From Lutraria lutraria (lineage: Eukaryota; Mollusca; Bivalvia; Venerida; Mactridae), in assembly GCA_964023205.1 (NCBI GenBank), contig OZ026850.1, positions 7,203,770 through 7,267,769 on the forward strand: a DNA stretch of 64,000 nt. The letters are read 5' to 3'. The translations under genes and the position numbers were made by a program. The notes below the pieces were generated by a model. It did no database searches and had not been told where the DNA came from. It was given only the letters and a program-made list of their open reading frames with translations. Shown piece by piece: positions 11,157 through 23,404 of this stretch (positions are counted from its first letter, which is position 1; each line of letters begins with the position of its first letter).

Positions 11157-11762
11157 AGACGTTTGCTACAGTTCGCTACATTTTTCACATAGATCTCGAC
11201 ATACAGGCAAAATGAAAACCGATAAAAAGATTATTTTTAAACTTTGCATGATCGTAGCATATAATAACAGAAACATTTTACGCGAAAACAAATTGGGGGT
11301 CACTGACCTCATTTTTGAGTTACCTGCCCTTGAATTTGAATTTTTGCTTATTTCAGGTAATTCCAAGGGGCGATAACTCATACATAAATATCAAATACCA
11401 TGGTTTTACTTTTGGTTGTTTTTCATTTTATTCTTGGTCAAAAAACAAAATTTCATACAATTCCATAAAACATTTACATCGTATTTTCTCAGTTGATGTT
11501 AATAGACTAAAACTCTTCAAAATTAGGCCATTTTATAAGAAAAATGGCATCGGTTTAGGTACAGAAAGAAAAAAAGAAAAACACTCTTTAATAATTCATG
11601 AAATATTTCACGATGACATGAAAGAAGTAGGCTACATGAAAATAGAAAAGGCCTTACTTTCCTTTATGGTGAATTATCTGCCCTTGAAATGACCTAAAAT
11701 AAGCAAAATGATTTTTGATTATATGTCTATGTGAAAAATGTAGCGAACTGTTGCAAACGTCT
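11157..11762. mobile_element. 0.6-kb element with 36-bp terminal inverted repeats
   Basis: The left end AGACGTTTGCTACAGTTCGC (11157 on) and the right end (to about 11762) are inverted copies over about 36 bp (...CTACATTTTTCACATAGA). A second, weaker inverted pair lies inside (TACCTGCCCTTGAA at about 11321, TTATCTGCCCTTGAAAT at about 11674, with AAATAAGC nearby). The 125-codon plus-strand ORF at 11315-11692 is AT-rich and unlike known proteins. Target duplication not clear. Confidence 0.65.
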
Positions 11763-12985
11763 TTAAAACGTAGCAGTTGTAGTTGGTGAACAGGACAGAA
11801 AGAAGACCCAACGTCTTAAACGTAACAAAGCCGAGAAGCCAACCACAAACATCGATGTTCACATTTCTAATATGGGGACCGTGATTGTTTAGAAAATGGG
11901 CGAAATGTATATAACGTGATATAAACGAGCTTGATGGGACTAGGGCATTAAACATACTAAAAGGGTTGGAGACGAAAGTACGTGCCTAAAAGAATTTGCT
12001 TCAATACACGTCTCCTACATAGATGCACATCAATTAAATGCGGCCGTACACTTCTTTCTTATTTTGACATGGTTTTTTTTCTCTTTTAAAAGTCATTCTG
12101 ATAACAATTACCAGCCGTCAGTGACTGCTTTCAGTCCAAATCTGTCAAGGCGAGGGCACGTCACTCTCATTTAAAAGCGGGAATGGCGTGGATATCTATA
12201 TTACACGTGGGTGAAAAACTGTCACTTATACTTTGATAATTGAAATAGAAGGGTATCTGATAAAAAAGAGGCGTCATATAACATGAGAGATTCTCACTAA
12301 ACATTAGTCAGCCTGTCCAAATCATGACAACCTCTCGAAGTTACATCACTTTATCTAGTTGTTCATCTGGGCTATTTGAGCTTTCGATAGCGAAAATAGA
12401 AGCGGTAGTTAATGCAATCCGAGAAGGTATATCATAGTCTTCAAATGACGTAATCTGTTACTGCACATGTCAAAAAACCAGTCCGTAGGTTAAGAGAATT
12501 ATAAATATAATATTTTTAAAGCAGCACTACTAGTTTTACGCCCCATTTCACATCGTTCCTGGGAAGAACCAGTACTAAACTCCCATCCTCCGTAAGCAAC
12601 TGCCTACTTTCTCACACAAAGAAACATGGTCGGTAGCTGGACCCGAACCTACGAATCTCTATCAGTGAGAAGATACAGGGATTTGGAAGTCAATGATCGA
12701 TGCGGCATACAAGCTGTCCTTAATTTCATGATATCGTTTCTAGCAGTTAGCTAGTCCTATGCCTCGCATATCGTTTTAAGACATTTTACATACATTTTAC
12801 ATACATTTTACAAGTATGGAGTAATTTTTCAAACGCTTCAATAAAGTTTCCTAATCCTATTTTTTCTAAAATCGCATCCATCCTCGTATGTTTTTAGATT
12901 CCAGAATGGCGGATATCGCTTGGATTAAATTGAGGGTTTTAAATGGCTACGATGGCTGTTGAAATTCACATATTCTTAATGAATC
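11763..12985. other. Non-coding stretch, no gene seen
   Basis: Apart from the SINE fragment at about 12541-12700, I see only AT-rich sequence without ORFs of interest or clear repeats. Confidence 0.4.
12541..12715 (-). repeat. tRNA-derived SINE copy
   Basis: Related over about 170 bp to 52795-52985. On the minus strand it has a B-box-like GGTTCGGGTCC followed by the family body (ACCATGTTTCT.TGTG.GA, ACTGGTTCTTCCCAGGAACG). The A-box part is degraded. Confidence 0.6.
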
Positions 12986-12989
12986 GGTG

Positions 12990-13445
12990 TTTGAACAATA
13001 TCACATGGCACATAGACATATTCAAATGACATTTTGACAATTCAAAATTGCGGTTAACATACTAACACGATTTCTAGAGAAGTTCACATGTTCAATTGAC
13101 AAGATAAAATGTTCTTTCAACAATACAACATGGCAAACAGACTTATTCAAATGACATTTAGACTATTCAACATTGCGGTTTAACATAATAACACGATGTC
13201 TTGAGAAGTTCACATGTTCTATTGACGTACTGAAACGTTTTCAACAATTTAACATGGCATTTAGACATATTCAAATGTTATATTGACAATTTAACTTTAC
13301 ATGTAGACATATTCAAATGGTATATTACCAATTTAACATTACATATAGACATATTCAAATAGTATTTAGACAATTTAACACTTCGGATTAACATTATAAC
13401 ATGATGACTAGAGAATTTGGCATGTTCCATTGACAAGTCAACATG
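12990..13445. repeat. Degenerate tandem repeat, about 124 bp with 41-bp sub-repeats
   Basis: Units starting CAAT..ACATGGCA..AGAC (12996, about 13120, about 13243) recur at about 124 bp. In the third, the first 41 bp (CAATTTAAC...AGACATATTCAAATG) are reiterated three more times. Confidence 0.7.
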
Positions 13446-13479
13446 GCATGCATTAACAAAAAACGGCTATGGCGTTCCA

Positions 13480-13690
13480 TTGTTGTGGGTAGTACGCTTT
13501 TTAAGGTGCCAAACCAATACAGACGGAAGAAAATCGTTTACATTTTCAAATATTTCCTCTAGCAGGTGAATTTAGCTTTTCATCGTAGTTTCTTAGATCA
13601 TTATCGACAACCGTGTTAGAAATAGCAAAATTTATGTGAGATCGGAATTTAAATGTCCATAATTCGCTTGAAAGACTAACTGTTAGACAA
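13480..13690. repeat. Dispersed repeat, inverted partner at 20570-20840
   Basis: About 200 bp, from TACGCTTTTTAAGGTGCCAA to CGCTTGAAAGACTAACTGTT, matches the reverse complement of 20570-20840 with scattered differences. The partner lacks the 13697-15100 insertion, so it preserves the target site. Confidence 0.75.
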
Positions 13691-15109
13691 TGGCCCTAAA
13701 CTGGTTCCCGTTCCATGTTGCAGTGCACCAAAAGCCAAACAGGTACGGCCTAAAATTTCCAGGACACTGATTGGTCAATTTCTATCGGGGGATCTCGCGA
13801 AACTTTGCGTTATCGCTGCACATTGCACGCGTAATTTAAATAATAGAGACATATAAGGGAACTGCAGGATAGTTAATTTCTTATCTTGGTCGTTGAAACA
13901 ATTAAGTAGCATTTAAATACACACATCGTACTTAAATGTATTTTGAAATAGAATACTGACCCTTAAAAATATATATTTAAGAAATATTTTTAAAATCGAG
14001 TACTCGATCACGGTCGGTGTGGGAGAATTTTTTTCACTTATGTAGATTTTTATAATTTTATTATTGTTCGTTGAACTGTCAAATAACATTAATCACCGTA
14101 CACAATAGCAACTTTTAGTCTTACATCCTGATTTTATATTCTTATAAAATTTATATAAATATGCGATGTTGATAATAAATTTAAAAGTCGTGCCCAATCT
14201 GATTCTGGACTACATGTTTTAAAATTAATTAATGCAAACTATATAGTTGATAATCAATTGACTAGTATATATCATGGTCTCAATTTCAATACATGCATTG
14301 ATAAAATCAAGATAAGTAGCCAATTAAGAAGTTGTTATGTAATATTATGTAACACGACCGTCACGATCACTTCCTAGAAATATTTTAGGGATCAGGGGGG
14401 TCAATATATTCTTGAGCACTTGTGCCTGATACCATGTTAAATTTACAATATAGATTATATACAGCATATATACTCCTAATTTAATTCAGTTCTGTATAGG
14501 TGTTAACGAAAAGATATTCAAGTAACAAAGAAATAACTTAAAACGTTACTTGACATATACTGATATACATTTCATATAAAAGATATATATTTTAATTGTA
14601 AATAAATTAAAATAAGTATAAGTATACATATTAGACCGAACAGGTAGTTGTTTGAATAAATACAACTACCTGGTTCGAACGATGCATATATATTTATACA
14701 TATGATCAAGGACTTATGTACATGTATGTATATAAGTCCTTGATAAGATTTTAAAAAAAATCATTTAACAACAACAAAAATAAACCAAGGCATTAATTGA
14801 TATTTTTAAGATATGTATCTTTGATATGTTATAGGACTCTACTGTAACGAATATTCACATAGTAACTTCTAGCATCTATATTTTTTTATTTTGAATAAAG
14901 GGCATCCATGTGATATATATTCAAACGTTAGCGCTAACTTCTGATAACATCCGTTATCTGATGTACGGACATCCCCGATGTTTCTCGAACGAACAGCAAC
15001 CAATGAAATAGCTAAAACGGGTTAACCAATCAGTTCGCTGGATATTTTAGACCGTATCTGTTCCCTTGGTGCACTGCATCATGGAATGGGAACCAGTTTA
15101 CAATGGCCC
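13688..15109. mobile_element. DNA transposon with about 95-bp TIRs and 9-bp TSD, Mutator-like
   Basis: The body is 13697-15100 (1404 bp). The ends TAAACTGGTTCCCGTTCCAT and its inverted copy extend inward about 95 bp (GCAGTGCACCAA, TACGG.CTAAAAT.TCCAG, ACTGATTGGT). Perfect 9-bp direct repeats CAATGGCCC flank it at 13688-13696 and 15101-15109. A 9-bp TSD with long TIRs fits the Mutator superfamily. No transposase ORF is present; the interior is AT-rich and non-coding. Confidence 0.88.
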
Positions 15110-15118
15110 TTTCCCAGA

Positions 15119-15193
15119 TAAACTGGTTCCCATTGACTTGTGTGTACAAAGCCCTCTTTGGTGCACTGCATTATGGAACGGGAACCAGTTTAT
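15119..15193. mobile_element. 75-bp terminal remnant of the Mutator-like element
   Basis: It starts TAAACTGGTTCCC and ends GGGAACCAGTTTA, the same termini as the element ending 18 bp upstream, with GGTGCACTGCATTATGGAAC inside. It looks like an almost complete internal deletion derivative. No TSD is visible. Confidence 0.6.
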
Positions 15194-16480
15194 TCGTCCT
15201 GTATACATATACCAGAAGGTTTTACTGTATCTGGAAAGATTATTGAGACAAAAAACGGGATTATTCTAAAAATATTCATGCGGAACATTGACGCTATTTC
15301 TCTATGAAAAGACAACTCCTGTCGTTATTGATTTTTTACCTGTGTGATAAACTAGTTGTTTCCCTTTACGCCAAAAAAACCATAAGTGGTCAGTATTGAT
15401 TTTAGCAAGTTAACCTTATCGAATATGGATAATTTAGCGTTAAACCGAGATCTATATCTCCTGGTCGTTTTTTGTGCGATCTGAGTTTTAGGGAATTTGA
15501 GAGTATTATTTTTCTCACGAGGGTGAAGGATCATGGTCTTCAACACAATAATTAAAAGAAAAATGTCATATTTTTGTTTTTTAAAATACATTATTACATA
15601 TTTTAATGTTGATCTTTAAATGAATAAATGAATATTGATGTGAATAACATTAACAAACCAGCAGTAAACTGCTGTTGTTTGATTCCAATTTAATGACTTT
15701 ACAGAAGGTCAAGGAAAGTACAATGTACATAAAATTATACTATTAGATGAAATATTACAGCAGTAATATCTTTTGATTTTTCGGAATCAAACACCTTACA
15801 GAACCTTACAGAACTCAGTTCTATACGTGTATATATATCCATTTCACACAGGGATATATAGCATCCCTGTTTCACACTACTAAAGGAAATAATTATATGA
15901 ATATATAATTCAAAAATTCAGTCGTTCGACTGAACAAAATATGTTGAGTTTTTCTACGGGCACGGTTAATTTTCGCATTTCTGACATAGTGATTCTTATT
16001 TCCCGACCAGATACAAGTCGTTGTTGGAACGCGATCTCTACATGACTGTGCTAAGTAAGGCAAACAAGATATTGGAAACTCTGAAAAAAATAAAAAAAAT
16101 TTAAAATAATATCATTATTCAATATAATTTGTTTTATATGCTTATAAATACAACAAAAGTTTTTCATAAACTAATTATCACTATAAATCTTTTAACCAGA
16201 CACTAAGCTGACCGTGACCAGACAGGATTAGACAGATAAGGGGCAATAAAACAATCAAGAGAATAGACCTCCTGTTGCTTTTGGGGTCACTTAAATAGGA
16301 GCTGTCAAATGTCTTTAAATTTAGCTATTTGATAGTTTAAGGGTGTTGGGGTATGTATGTGCGAGTGTGTGCGCGAGAATCAGGGATTGTTTGTTAGTCT
16401 TACTCATTCACTGTTTACGTACAATATCATGTATGTCTATATATTTATTGTGATGATGAGCCATCGGCATAAATCAAAAA
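15194..16480. other. AT-rich non-coding stretch, no gene seen
   Basis: Short ORFs only. A local duplication with ATCCCTGT / TTTCACAC motifs occurs at about 15840-15880, and an inverted GGAATCAAACA / TGTTTGATTCC pair at about 15675 and 15781. Confidence 0.35.
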
Positions 16481-19140
16481 TAAAGATTTATCTATCTGTC
16501 TTTAAATTTAGATATTTATTGGTTACTGTCCTAGTAGAACTGTATTAGTAAATCTCTTGGGACTTTAAAAAGTTAAAACGGCACTTTCAATAATAATAAT
16601 TAAATTGGTATTTTAATTTGAAATGGCGTATATCAAACATTGTTTGTCAATTTTAACACCCGGCCGATACTGCATGAATGAGCAATATCCCTTTAACAGG
16701 ATAAAATCAATAAATATTACGTAACATCCTGTTAATTGTATATCATCAGTCATAAAAGTGGTCAGAGGGTTTAGCCACATCTAAATCAGATAATAAAACG
16801 TATCCATGCGAATGCATTTTCTTAATATTCTTTTTCAATCAAGAAGTACATATAGAAATATAGCACGGTATTTTTTCAATGATATTGCAAAGAAATAAGA
16901 AAAGGCATATGACAACATTTTTACTAGATGAGACTAAAAAAGGCATTGTGTAAAATATTGTTGTACATCGAGATTGGTTCGAATAAAATATATTTCTTAT
17001 ATTTTATTATCAATTTATCTATTGTTTTGATTTACTACTTTTAAAATCAATTGGGCTTTAAACAATAATTGGAATATACTTCTGAGTTTATAAAATCACT
17101 AAATCTATGTTTCTGACCCAGCAAGCTCACGACTGGTAAAGTTTAAACAAATCGTAGTTTTATAAAGCGTGATAAATAACAAGGACTTATTGTACGGCGG
17201 CGGAAGCCCGCCGTACACTCTGGTATGCTTATTTTTAAGTGGCAATGCACAATCGCAACTTCTTGTGCGAAGCAGATTAGTGACAGTGCCCGAAATATTC
17301 CAAAATATCCGCAATGGTCATCACGTGATATAAACAAAACAGAAATAGAGCGAGGTCACGTGTTACTCACACCAACTAGTGTTAGCTTGATGACGCAGTC
17401 GCTATTTATAGTCTAAGAATGGAGCGAGCTCGATATCTGCCCATCTGTCAATAAATGCAGCCGAAACTCTTTATATCAAAGGAATTAGGAAAAATTGTTC
17501 GATCTAAATGAACTTCGATGTATAAATTATTAGAGAAATTCGCTGTGTTTATTATCGGTGTGTTGTAATAATCATTTAATCGTGTTATAAGATACGGAAC
17601 ACGGTATTTATACGTTTCGATGTATTTATTTTAGCAACATGTCGCAAATAAACAAAACATTATAAACATATTCACACAGACTAATTTTATAATCGCGAGC
17701 GTGAACACTGACTTGTTTACGCAATTGTCATTAATTAAATATCGATTTCGGAGCTCAATACAAAAATTGTCCGATCAGGTGAGAAATGATGACTTAATTG
17801 GTTCGACATAGACGGTCACTTTATGGTTCGATATGGATTGTCACTTTACAGTTGAAAATCTATGTTTGGGACCGTTATACCAGGTTTTTACGACAACGTT
17901 CCCTCAGACAACGGAGTATATTATTTTTGGAGACTTTATTTAAATATTTTATATGCATTCCAGCAGATATTGCAACGTCTGATACATCGAGGTGATAGTT
18001 TCCCCTGATTTTAATTTTAGGGTGGAAACAGGGACTACATATAGAGTACCTCGTGAACTGTAGAACCATATGACCAGATTCATGAAACATCAACGGCTTG
18101 TATTTTTGATGGAGTAGATGATCACTTTAGTTTCGGGATCAGTTAAGTCAAAATAACAAATTCGTTTGATCTGAAACTTCGCACATCCTGATAAAAAATG
18201 TTACATAGGTCACATTCTAGTATTGAATTGCCGGATGCGATTTTGCGCCGTACAAACATTTAACTTGTATATATATACATAAATATTTTCTGAAGATAAT
18301 CCTTTCTACAGAATATGTTTCCGGTAAAACATGCACGAGAAAATCATTTAATTTCACCTTCATCAGGTGCGTTCTCAATAAAACTGTCTGCCTTCATTTA
18401 TTAATTTGTAATTGATGTATTTATATTCACAGGATGACCGTAAACGGTAGCCATGGTTATATTTTGAGTTTTTAGACCCGCTTATATAAACCTGATTAAG
18501 AAAATAAATGTGTATCGAGTTATTGAATTATCGAACAGTTTGCTAAAAATTAGCAGTTTTTTGCAACATGGTAAAAATATACCGACTTAAATTATACACC
18601 TGCTATTGAAGCAATTTAACAATTAGTCACGTGTTAAATGTATGAAAGGTAACAATAACAACAACTAATTCGGTAGTTGCTACATCGACTACTGTACATG
18701 TACAATGTACTTGATACGGAAACGCGCGCTTGAACGCGAATATCTCCATTTTCAAACTAAATTGGAAGCAATTTCCACATTTTCAAATTTCTTAAAAAAT
18801 ATATTGTAATAAAGCTTGGACACCACAGAATACTTCACGAGGTTATAAAAAAATGTCATTTTAGTAAAAAACAACTTTATGGCCTGACAAAAACGAGGTT
18901 TAAGAATATTTTGACAGTTTTCATATAGAACTATGAACGAACGATAGTCACCAACTTCAAACGAAAATGGAAGCAATAAGTTCACATACCACATTAATAA
19001 AAAATATATTGAAATAAAGTGCAAAGAATGAATATTACTTCACGAGGTTATAAAATTTTCTCATTTAATGTTATAAACAAGTTATTAGTGTTAAACCATA
19101 CAGCTCCTATATACCTCTATAGTAAATCAGTTTATCGATA
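16480..19140. repeat. Segmental duplication, copy B
   Basis: Second copy of the 885-4720 segment. Here the 1.08-kb element sits at 17190-18267, later than in copy A. The copy-A site is seen empty at about 16545 (TGTATTA joined to GTAAATC), and the copy-B site is seen empty in A at about 2712. No gene is seen. Confidence 0.88.
17190..18267. mobile_element. 1.08-kb insertion element, copy in duplication B
   Basis: Same element as 936-2024, inserted after GGACTTA. The left hairpin has a perfect 9-bp stem (GTACGGCGG/CCGCCGTAC). Near the right end CGCCGTACAA (18246-18255) is a 10-bp inverted match to the left terminus TTGTACGGCG, so the element may have short TIRs plus a 12-bp tail shared by both copies. 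Target duplication not resolved. Confidence 0.72.
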
Positions 19141-19142
19141 TC

Positions 19143-20530
19143 GGAATGAACACAGGAGCCGACTTTTCTGAGTAAAATGTTTGTGAACGACTGTGTAGAA
19201 GGTGCTTCAAAAAACTTTATGTTTGTCATGTCTGAATGACTTAATCCCAAAGAATCTTCATGATATCAGTACTTTACAGTATCTCCCAAACCTGGAGCAT
19301 TTATCTATCATTAGTAAACGTAGTAAACCCTGTTTTCGGTATCATTCAAGTTCATCGAAGTTTATCTCTCCCCAATCTGATTGATTGCATCACTTCCGAT
19401 TACTTTTAACTCTAATTACGTACTTCAAACACATAATGAAATACATTACATGTATTAGCAATGGAAAATGTTGCTAGTTCTATTGTATTTTTAGCAGAAA
19501 GTTTGAGATAGTATGAGCCTAAACTATTCAATGAACGCAGGAGCCGCCTTTTCTGAGTATTCTGAGTATAACATTTGTGAACGACTGTGTAGGGGGTGTT
19601 TCAAAATCTTGGTCACATTGCTATGTTATCATCAGACAGAGACCGTCCCTGGACCACATAGCAGCTTGGTTGATAGAAAAGCCGCACAAGAAAATAGGTC
19701 TGAATTAAATAGTGTGAATATACAGATTTACATAGTACATTTCCGCAATTAAGAGTGTTGGATCTAAACATCTTTCAAATGATTTTATTGCGACCACATG
19801 CAAAGAGTCATATGTTTAAATAAGTGTATGTCCGTAATTTTTACTTTCGGTTTTCGTTTGATGGGTCCGTACTTTCTCTCCATGTATGCATGCATTTTGT
19901 AATTATTTACCATCGATGTATCTTTTTGTACCTTTTGGCATTATCTTGGCATTACAGGGCGAATTATGGTCTAATCTCGTCGATTTACACTTTAAAATAC
20001 ACAAAATCGCGACATAAACATCGATTTCATGTAAGGTAACCTGTGGAGGTCGAATTAAACTACGGACTTAAGAAATACTGGTTGTAGGCTTAAAATAATA
20101 GTTAAGAATTATGTTTATGCATTATTATTTAGAATGACGTTATCACATCTGAATCTCGTGCAAATTCGGGTTAACTATAGGCCCTACTATTTAATAATAT
20201 ATATTGTCTTTTTGATTTGAGTGGCTCTGATTGTGTGTAAAAAAAGTGAGACCTAAATCAACTGTAATAGGAAGGGAAGCAATCAATAAGATTGGGGAGA
20301 GATAAACGCCGGCGAGACACGGTTATACGGACCTCTGAAACTATGCTAATACGGAAAACAGGTTTTACAAAGTTTAGTAATGATGGATAAACGCTGTAGA
20401 GTACTGAGTCATGAAGATTCTTTGGGGTTAAGTCGTTCAAACATGAAAAACAAAGTTTTTTGAAGCACCTTCTACACAGTTGTTCACAAATATTTTACTC
20501 AGAAAAGTCGGCTCCTGTGTTCATTCAATA
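19143..20530. mobile_element. 1.4-kb foldback element with about 260-bp arms
   Basis: The left arm (19145 to about 19395, from GAATGAACACAGGAGCCGAC to TCTCCCCAATC) and the right arm (20262-20527) are inverted copies. A third partial copy of the arm start lies inside at about 19528-19600. It lies directly against the end of duplication copy B. The ORFs in the arms (19202-19384, 20258-20440) mirror each other and are not called. Confidence 0.75.
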
Positions 20531-20569
20531 TTTTTGTAAATGTAAATTGGGTCAACAGGACGAAACTAT

Positions 20570-20840
20570 TGTTTAAAAGTTAGTCTTTCAAGCGAAATAT
20601 GGACATTTAAATACCGATCTCATATAAATTCGTTATTTCTATTTTCTAACACGGTTGTCGATAATAATCAAAGAAACTACGAAGAATTCATGAAAAATGA
20701 GATACACATGTGAAAAGCTAAAGTTCGAAGATCAGCATCGGCCATATATTCACCTGCTAGGGGTAGTATTAAGAAAATGGTATACGATTTTCTTATTTTG
20801 TATTGGTTTTGAACCTTAAAAAGCGTACTACCCATGCGTT
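20570..20840. repeat. Dispersed repeat, inverted partner of 13480-13690
   Basis: Reverse-complement match to the sequence flanking the Mutator-like element, without the insertion (ACAATAGTTTCGTCCTG corresponds to the joined flanks). Confidence 0.7.
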
Positions 20841-21056
20841 ATGGCACCTTCTACTCGCACTGAACGATTGGACTCGGTGATTAATGCATCAAATTATATA
20901 TCTTGTTATTACATTGTTTATTTTTTAATTTCTCAATATTTTTAAATGCTGAAATGATGGTGTATACAAGATATACAATATTACTCATAGTGTATGAGTA
21001 CAGCTTCAAGATGAAATATGTGGATGTAGGTGAATGAAGGACAAATTATCTAAACA

Positions 21057-21640
21057 AAAGGGCCATGATGGCCCTTCACTCGCTCACCTAAGTAAAGACT
21101 GTAACTTCTTAAATATCATTGCAACTTCTTTCATATCAAGATATCATTGAGACAAAAATTCTGAAAAGTTTGATGCAAAACTATGACATCTACAGAGAAT
21201 TCACAACCCCATGTGTAGACGTCTGACATCCACTGATAGAGTCTGAGTGAGCTAAAAAATAGCAAAAGGGACAAGATATCCCTATATACTGACACGAGAA
21301 TCATTGCGTGCTAATGAAAACATTGTTCTGAGCCTGTGCCATGAGGTCTGTTATTATCAAGGTTTTCCTGTGATTTGACCTAGTGACCTAGTTTCTGACC
21401 CACGTTCGAAATTGTTTAAGATATCATTGAGACAAACATTCCGACAATGTTTGGTGAAGATCCCATCAAAACTATGACATCTAGAAAGTTAACAAGGTTT
21501 TCCTAAGATTTGACCTAGTGACCTTGTTTTTGACCCCATGCTCGATCTTGTCCAAGATATCATTAATACGAACAGACATCAAAATAACGTTTGGCGAAGA
21601 TCGGATAAAAATGTGACCTTTAAAGTGTTCACAAGGTTCT
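21057..21640. mobile_element. GGGCC-hairpin repeat, family 1 (GACCTAGTGACCT core), truncated
   Basis: Opens with GGGCCATGATGGCCC and CGCTCACCTAAG, followed by about four degenerate units of the type CCTAAGATTTGACCTAGTGA ... GACAAACATTCTGACAA. The GTGAGCT terminus is missing. Confidence 0.65.
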
Positions 21641-22099
21641 CAAAGACCAACCAAAAAAGCTTACCCGAGCACTTTGTTCCAATACGAGCTAATAAAAGTT
21701 ACATAAAACAATCTTCTGGTTTAGATTTCTAGAGGTCATGCTCCACTAAATTACACATCATTATTACATTTTGAAGTAAACATAAATGTATAAATCTAAA
21801 AAGAACAACCCTTCATTAACTAATTATTATGTAACTTTGATCAACATATCTAACCACAGACTAATGAAAATTAACAGTTGTATTGTCTTTCAAAATAAGA
21901 ACTGTATATTTTATGATTTTGACTTCAAGCAGAAATAAACAGTTTCAGTAATCAGTCGTATGCTTTAATCTTGAGACTGGTTTTCAAGTTCACATGACTA
22001 ACATCATTATGTACACGTGGGTGTACATGGGTTTACTTGAGACTGAATTAATGCAAATCTCAAATCTCAATGTTGGGTTTCCAATACTCAACCAATATA

Positions 22100-22536
22100 C
22101 AAATTGCTCCATGCCAAATATCTAAGCTCTAAACTTACAGTACTTTCATACAAGAAGATTTTCTTTTATATTTTCCTATATAAATCTATACAAAATATGT
22201 GAACCCCTCGGCGGGGCCAATTATGACCCCAGGGATATTCTAGCAACTTTGTTAGAGGGTCTCTAGATGTTCTTCCACGCAAATTATCTCAGCTCTAAAT
22301 GTTGAGCTTTCAGACAAGAAGATTTTCTATATTTACCTGAATAAATCCATAAAAAACATGTAACCACTGAGGCGGGGACTATTTTGATCGTAGAGGAATG
22401 TTTTTAGCAAGGTTGTTAGAGGGTCTCTAGAAGGCGATCCATGCAAAATTTCTAAGCTTTGGACTACATGTATGTGGTTTAAGACAAGAAAATTTGTAGT
22501 TTTTTCTTTTGGTTGCCATGAAAACCAGATTTCTGG
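22100..22536. mobile_element. Family 3 repeat (GGCGGGGCCAATTTTGACCC core), left part
   Basis: About two and a half units of the family seen at 61569-63640. It is interrupted at 22537 by a TIR element and resumes at 25475 (CATGGAATGACATTC.TTTAGCAACTTT...GGACGGACAGCAGAC, to about 25605). Confidence 0.65.
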
Positions 22537-22905
22537 GCCCCGTTCTATCAACAATGCGTAACTTACGAAAAAACGTAAGCGTAAGTTTACGTCAATATTT
22601 ACGCTTTGTGTAAAACACGTTCTATGAACGAAGCGCTGAAAATGCGTAAATAACGAATGCGTAAACTTTTTGCGTAAGTGACGAAACGTCGAGATGCAGT
22701 CTAAAAGCACCTGCTGACATATGACCCGTTACGTCAAATTCGTGTTTTCTGTCAATATGTGCGGATGAAAACTATGTCAGAATTAAATAAATAACAAATT
22801 TGATAATTTTTTAGAGAGGGAGAGCTTCACTGGACAATAATTCAACCCTTTCAAAGATATTGAAGTTAACACCTTCTCCTCAACCAGACAACACTGCATT
22901 TACTA

Positions 22906-23295
22906 TTGGGAAATTATGATACTGATACAAGTATCAATGAATTTTCTAAATATATTTTCGATATATCTTTTAAGTTTCACGGTAAAACCTGTAACACAAA
23001 AAATGTAAATAATTTTAAAATAAAGAAATCTTTATGGTTTAATAATGAGTGCAAATCTGCTAAATCGGATTTTCTTAAGTATAAGCGAAAATACCGCAAT
23101 AATGCGTCGGACGAGAATCGCTCACTTTTTCTGAATTCTAGAAAACATTACTGCAATATAAAACGCAAAAGTAAGGGGGCCTATTTCTCAAAAGAAAAAT
23201 GTACTCTCTCTAGACTCAGTAAAACGAACTCTCGTCAATTTTGGCAACATATTAACAAGTACAATAAAAATCGAATCATAATAATATTAACATAA
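22906..23295 (+). pseudogene. LINE ORF2 fragment: linker between endonuclease and RT
   Basis: About 130 codons open without a true start (the first codon is TTG). FKIKKSLWFNNECKSAKSDF and the Lys/Arg-rich YKRKYRN...NSRKHYCNIKRKSK...FW part match the linker that typically follows the endonuclease in LINE ORF2 (WFN.EC.....FL..KR..R). It breaks off by frameshift before 23300, about 110 bp before the RT ORF resumes in another frame. Confidence 0.75.
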
Positions 23296-23404
23296 GTTTA
23301 AATGATTTTGTAGATCATTTTAGTAAACTCTCTAACACGCCAAATGATAGTGATTTTAATACTGATCGTCCACACCATTACAAATTGATCAACTTGGTGC
23401 ACCT

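Noticed and set aside
11315..11692. 125-codon plus-strand ORF
   Set aside because: Lies within a TIR element, low complexity Lys/Phe/Ile composition, no domain; probably chance.
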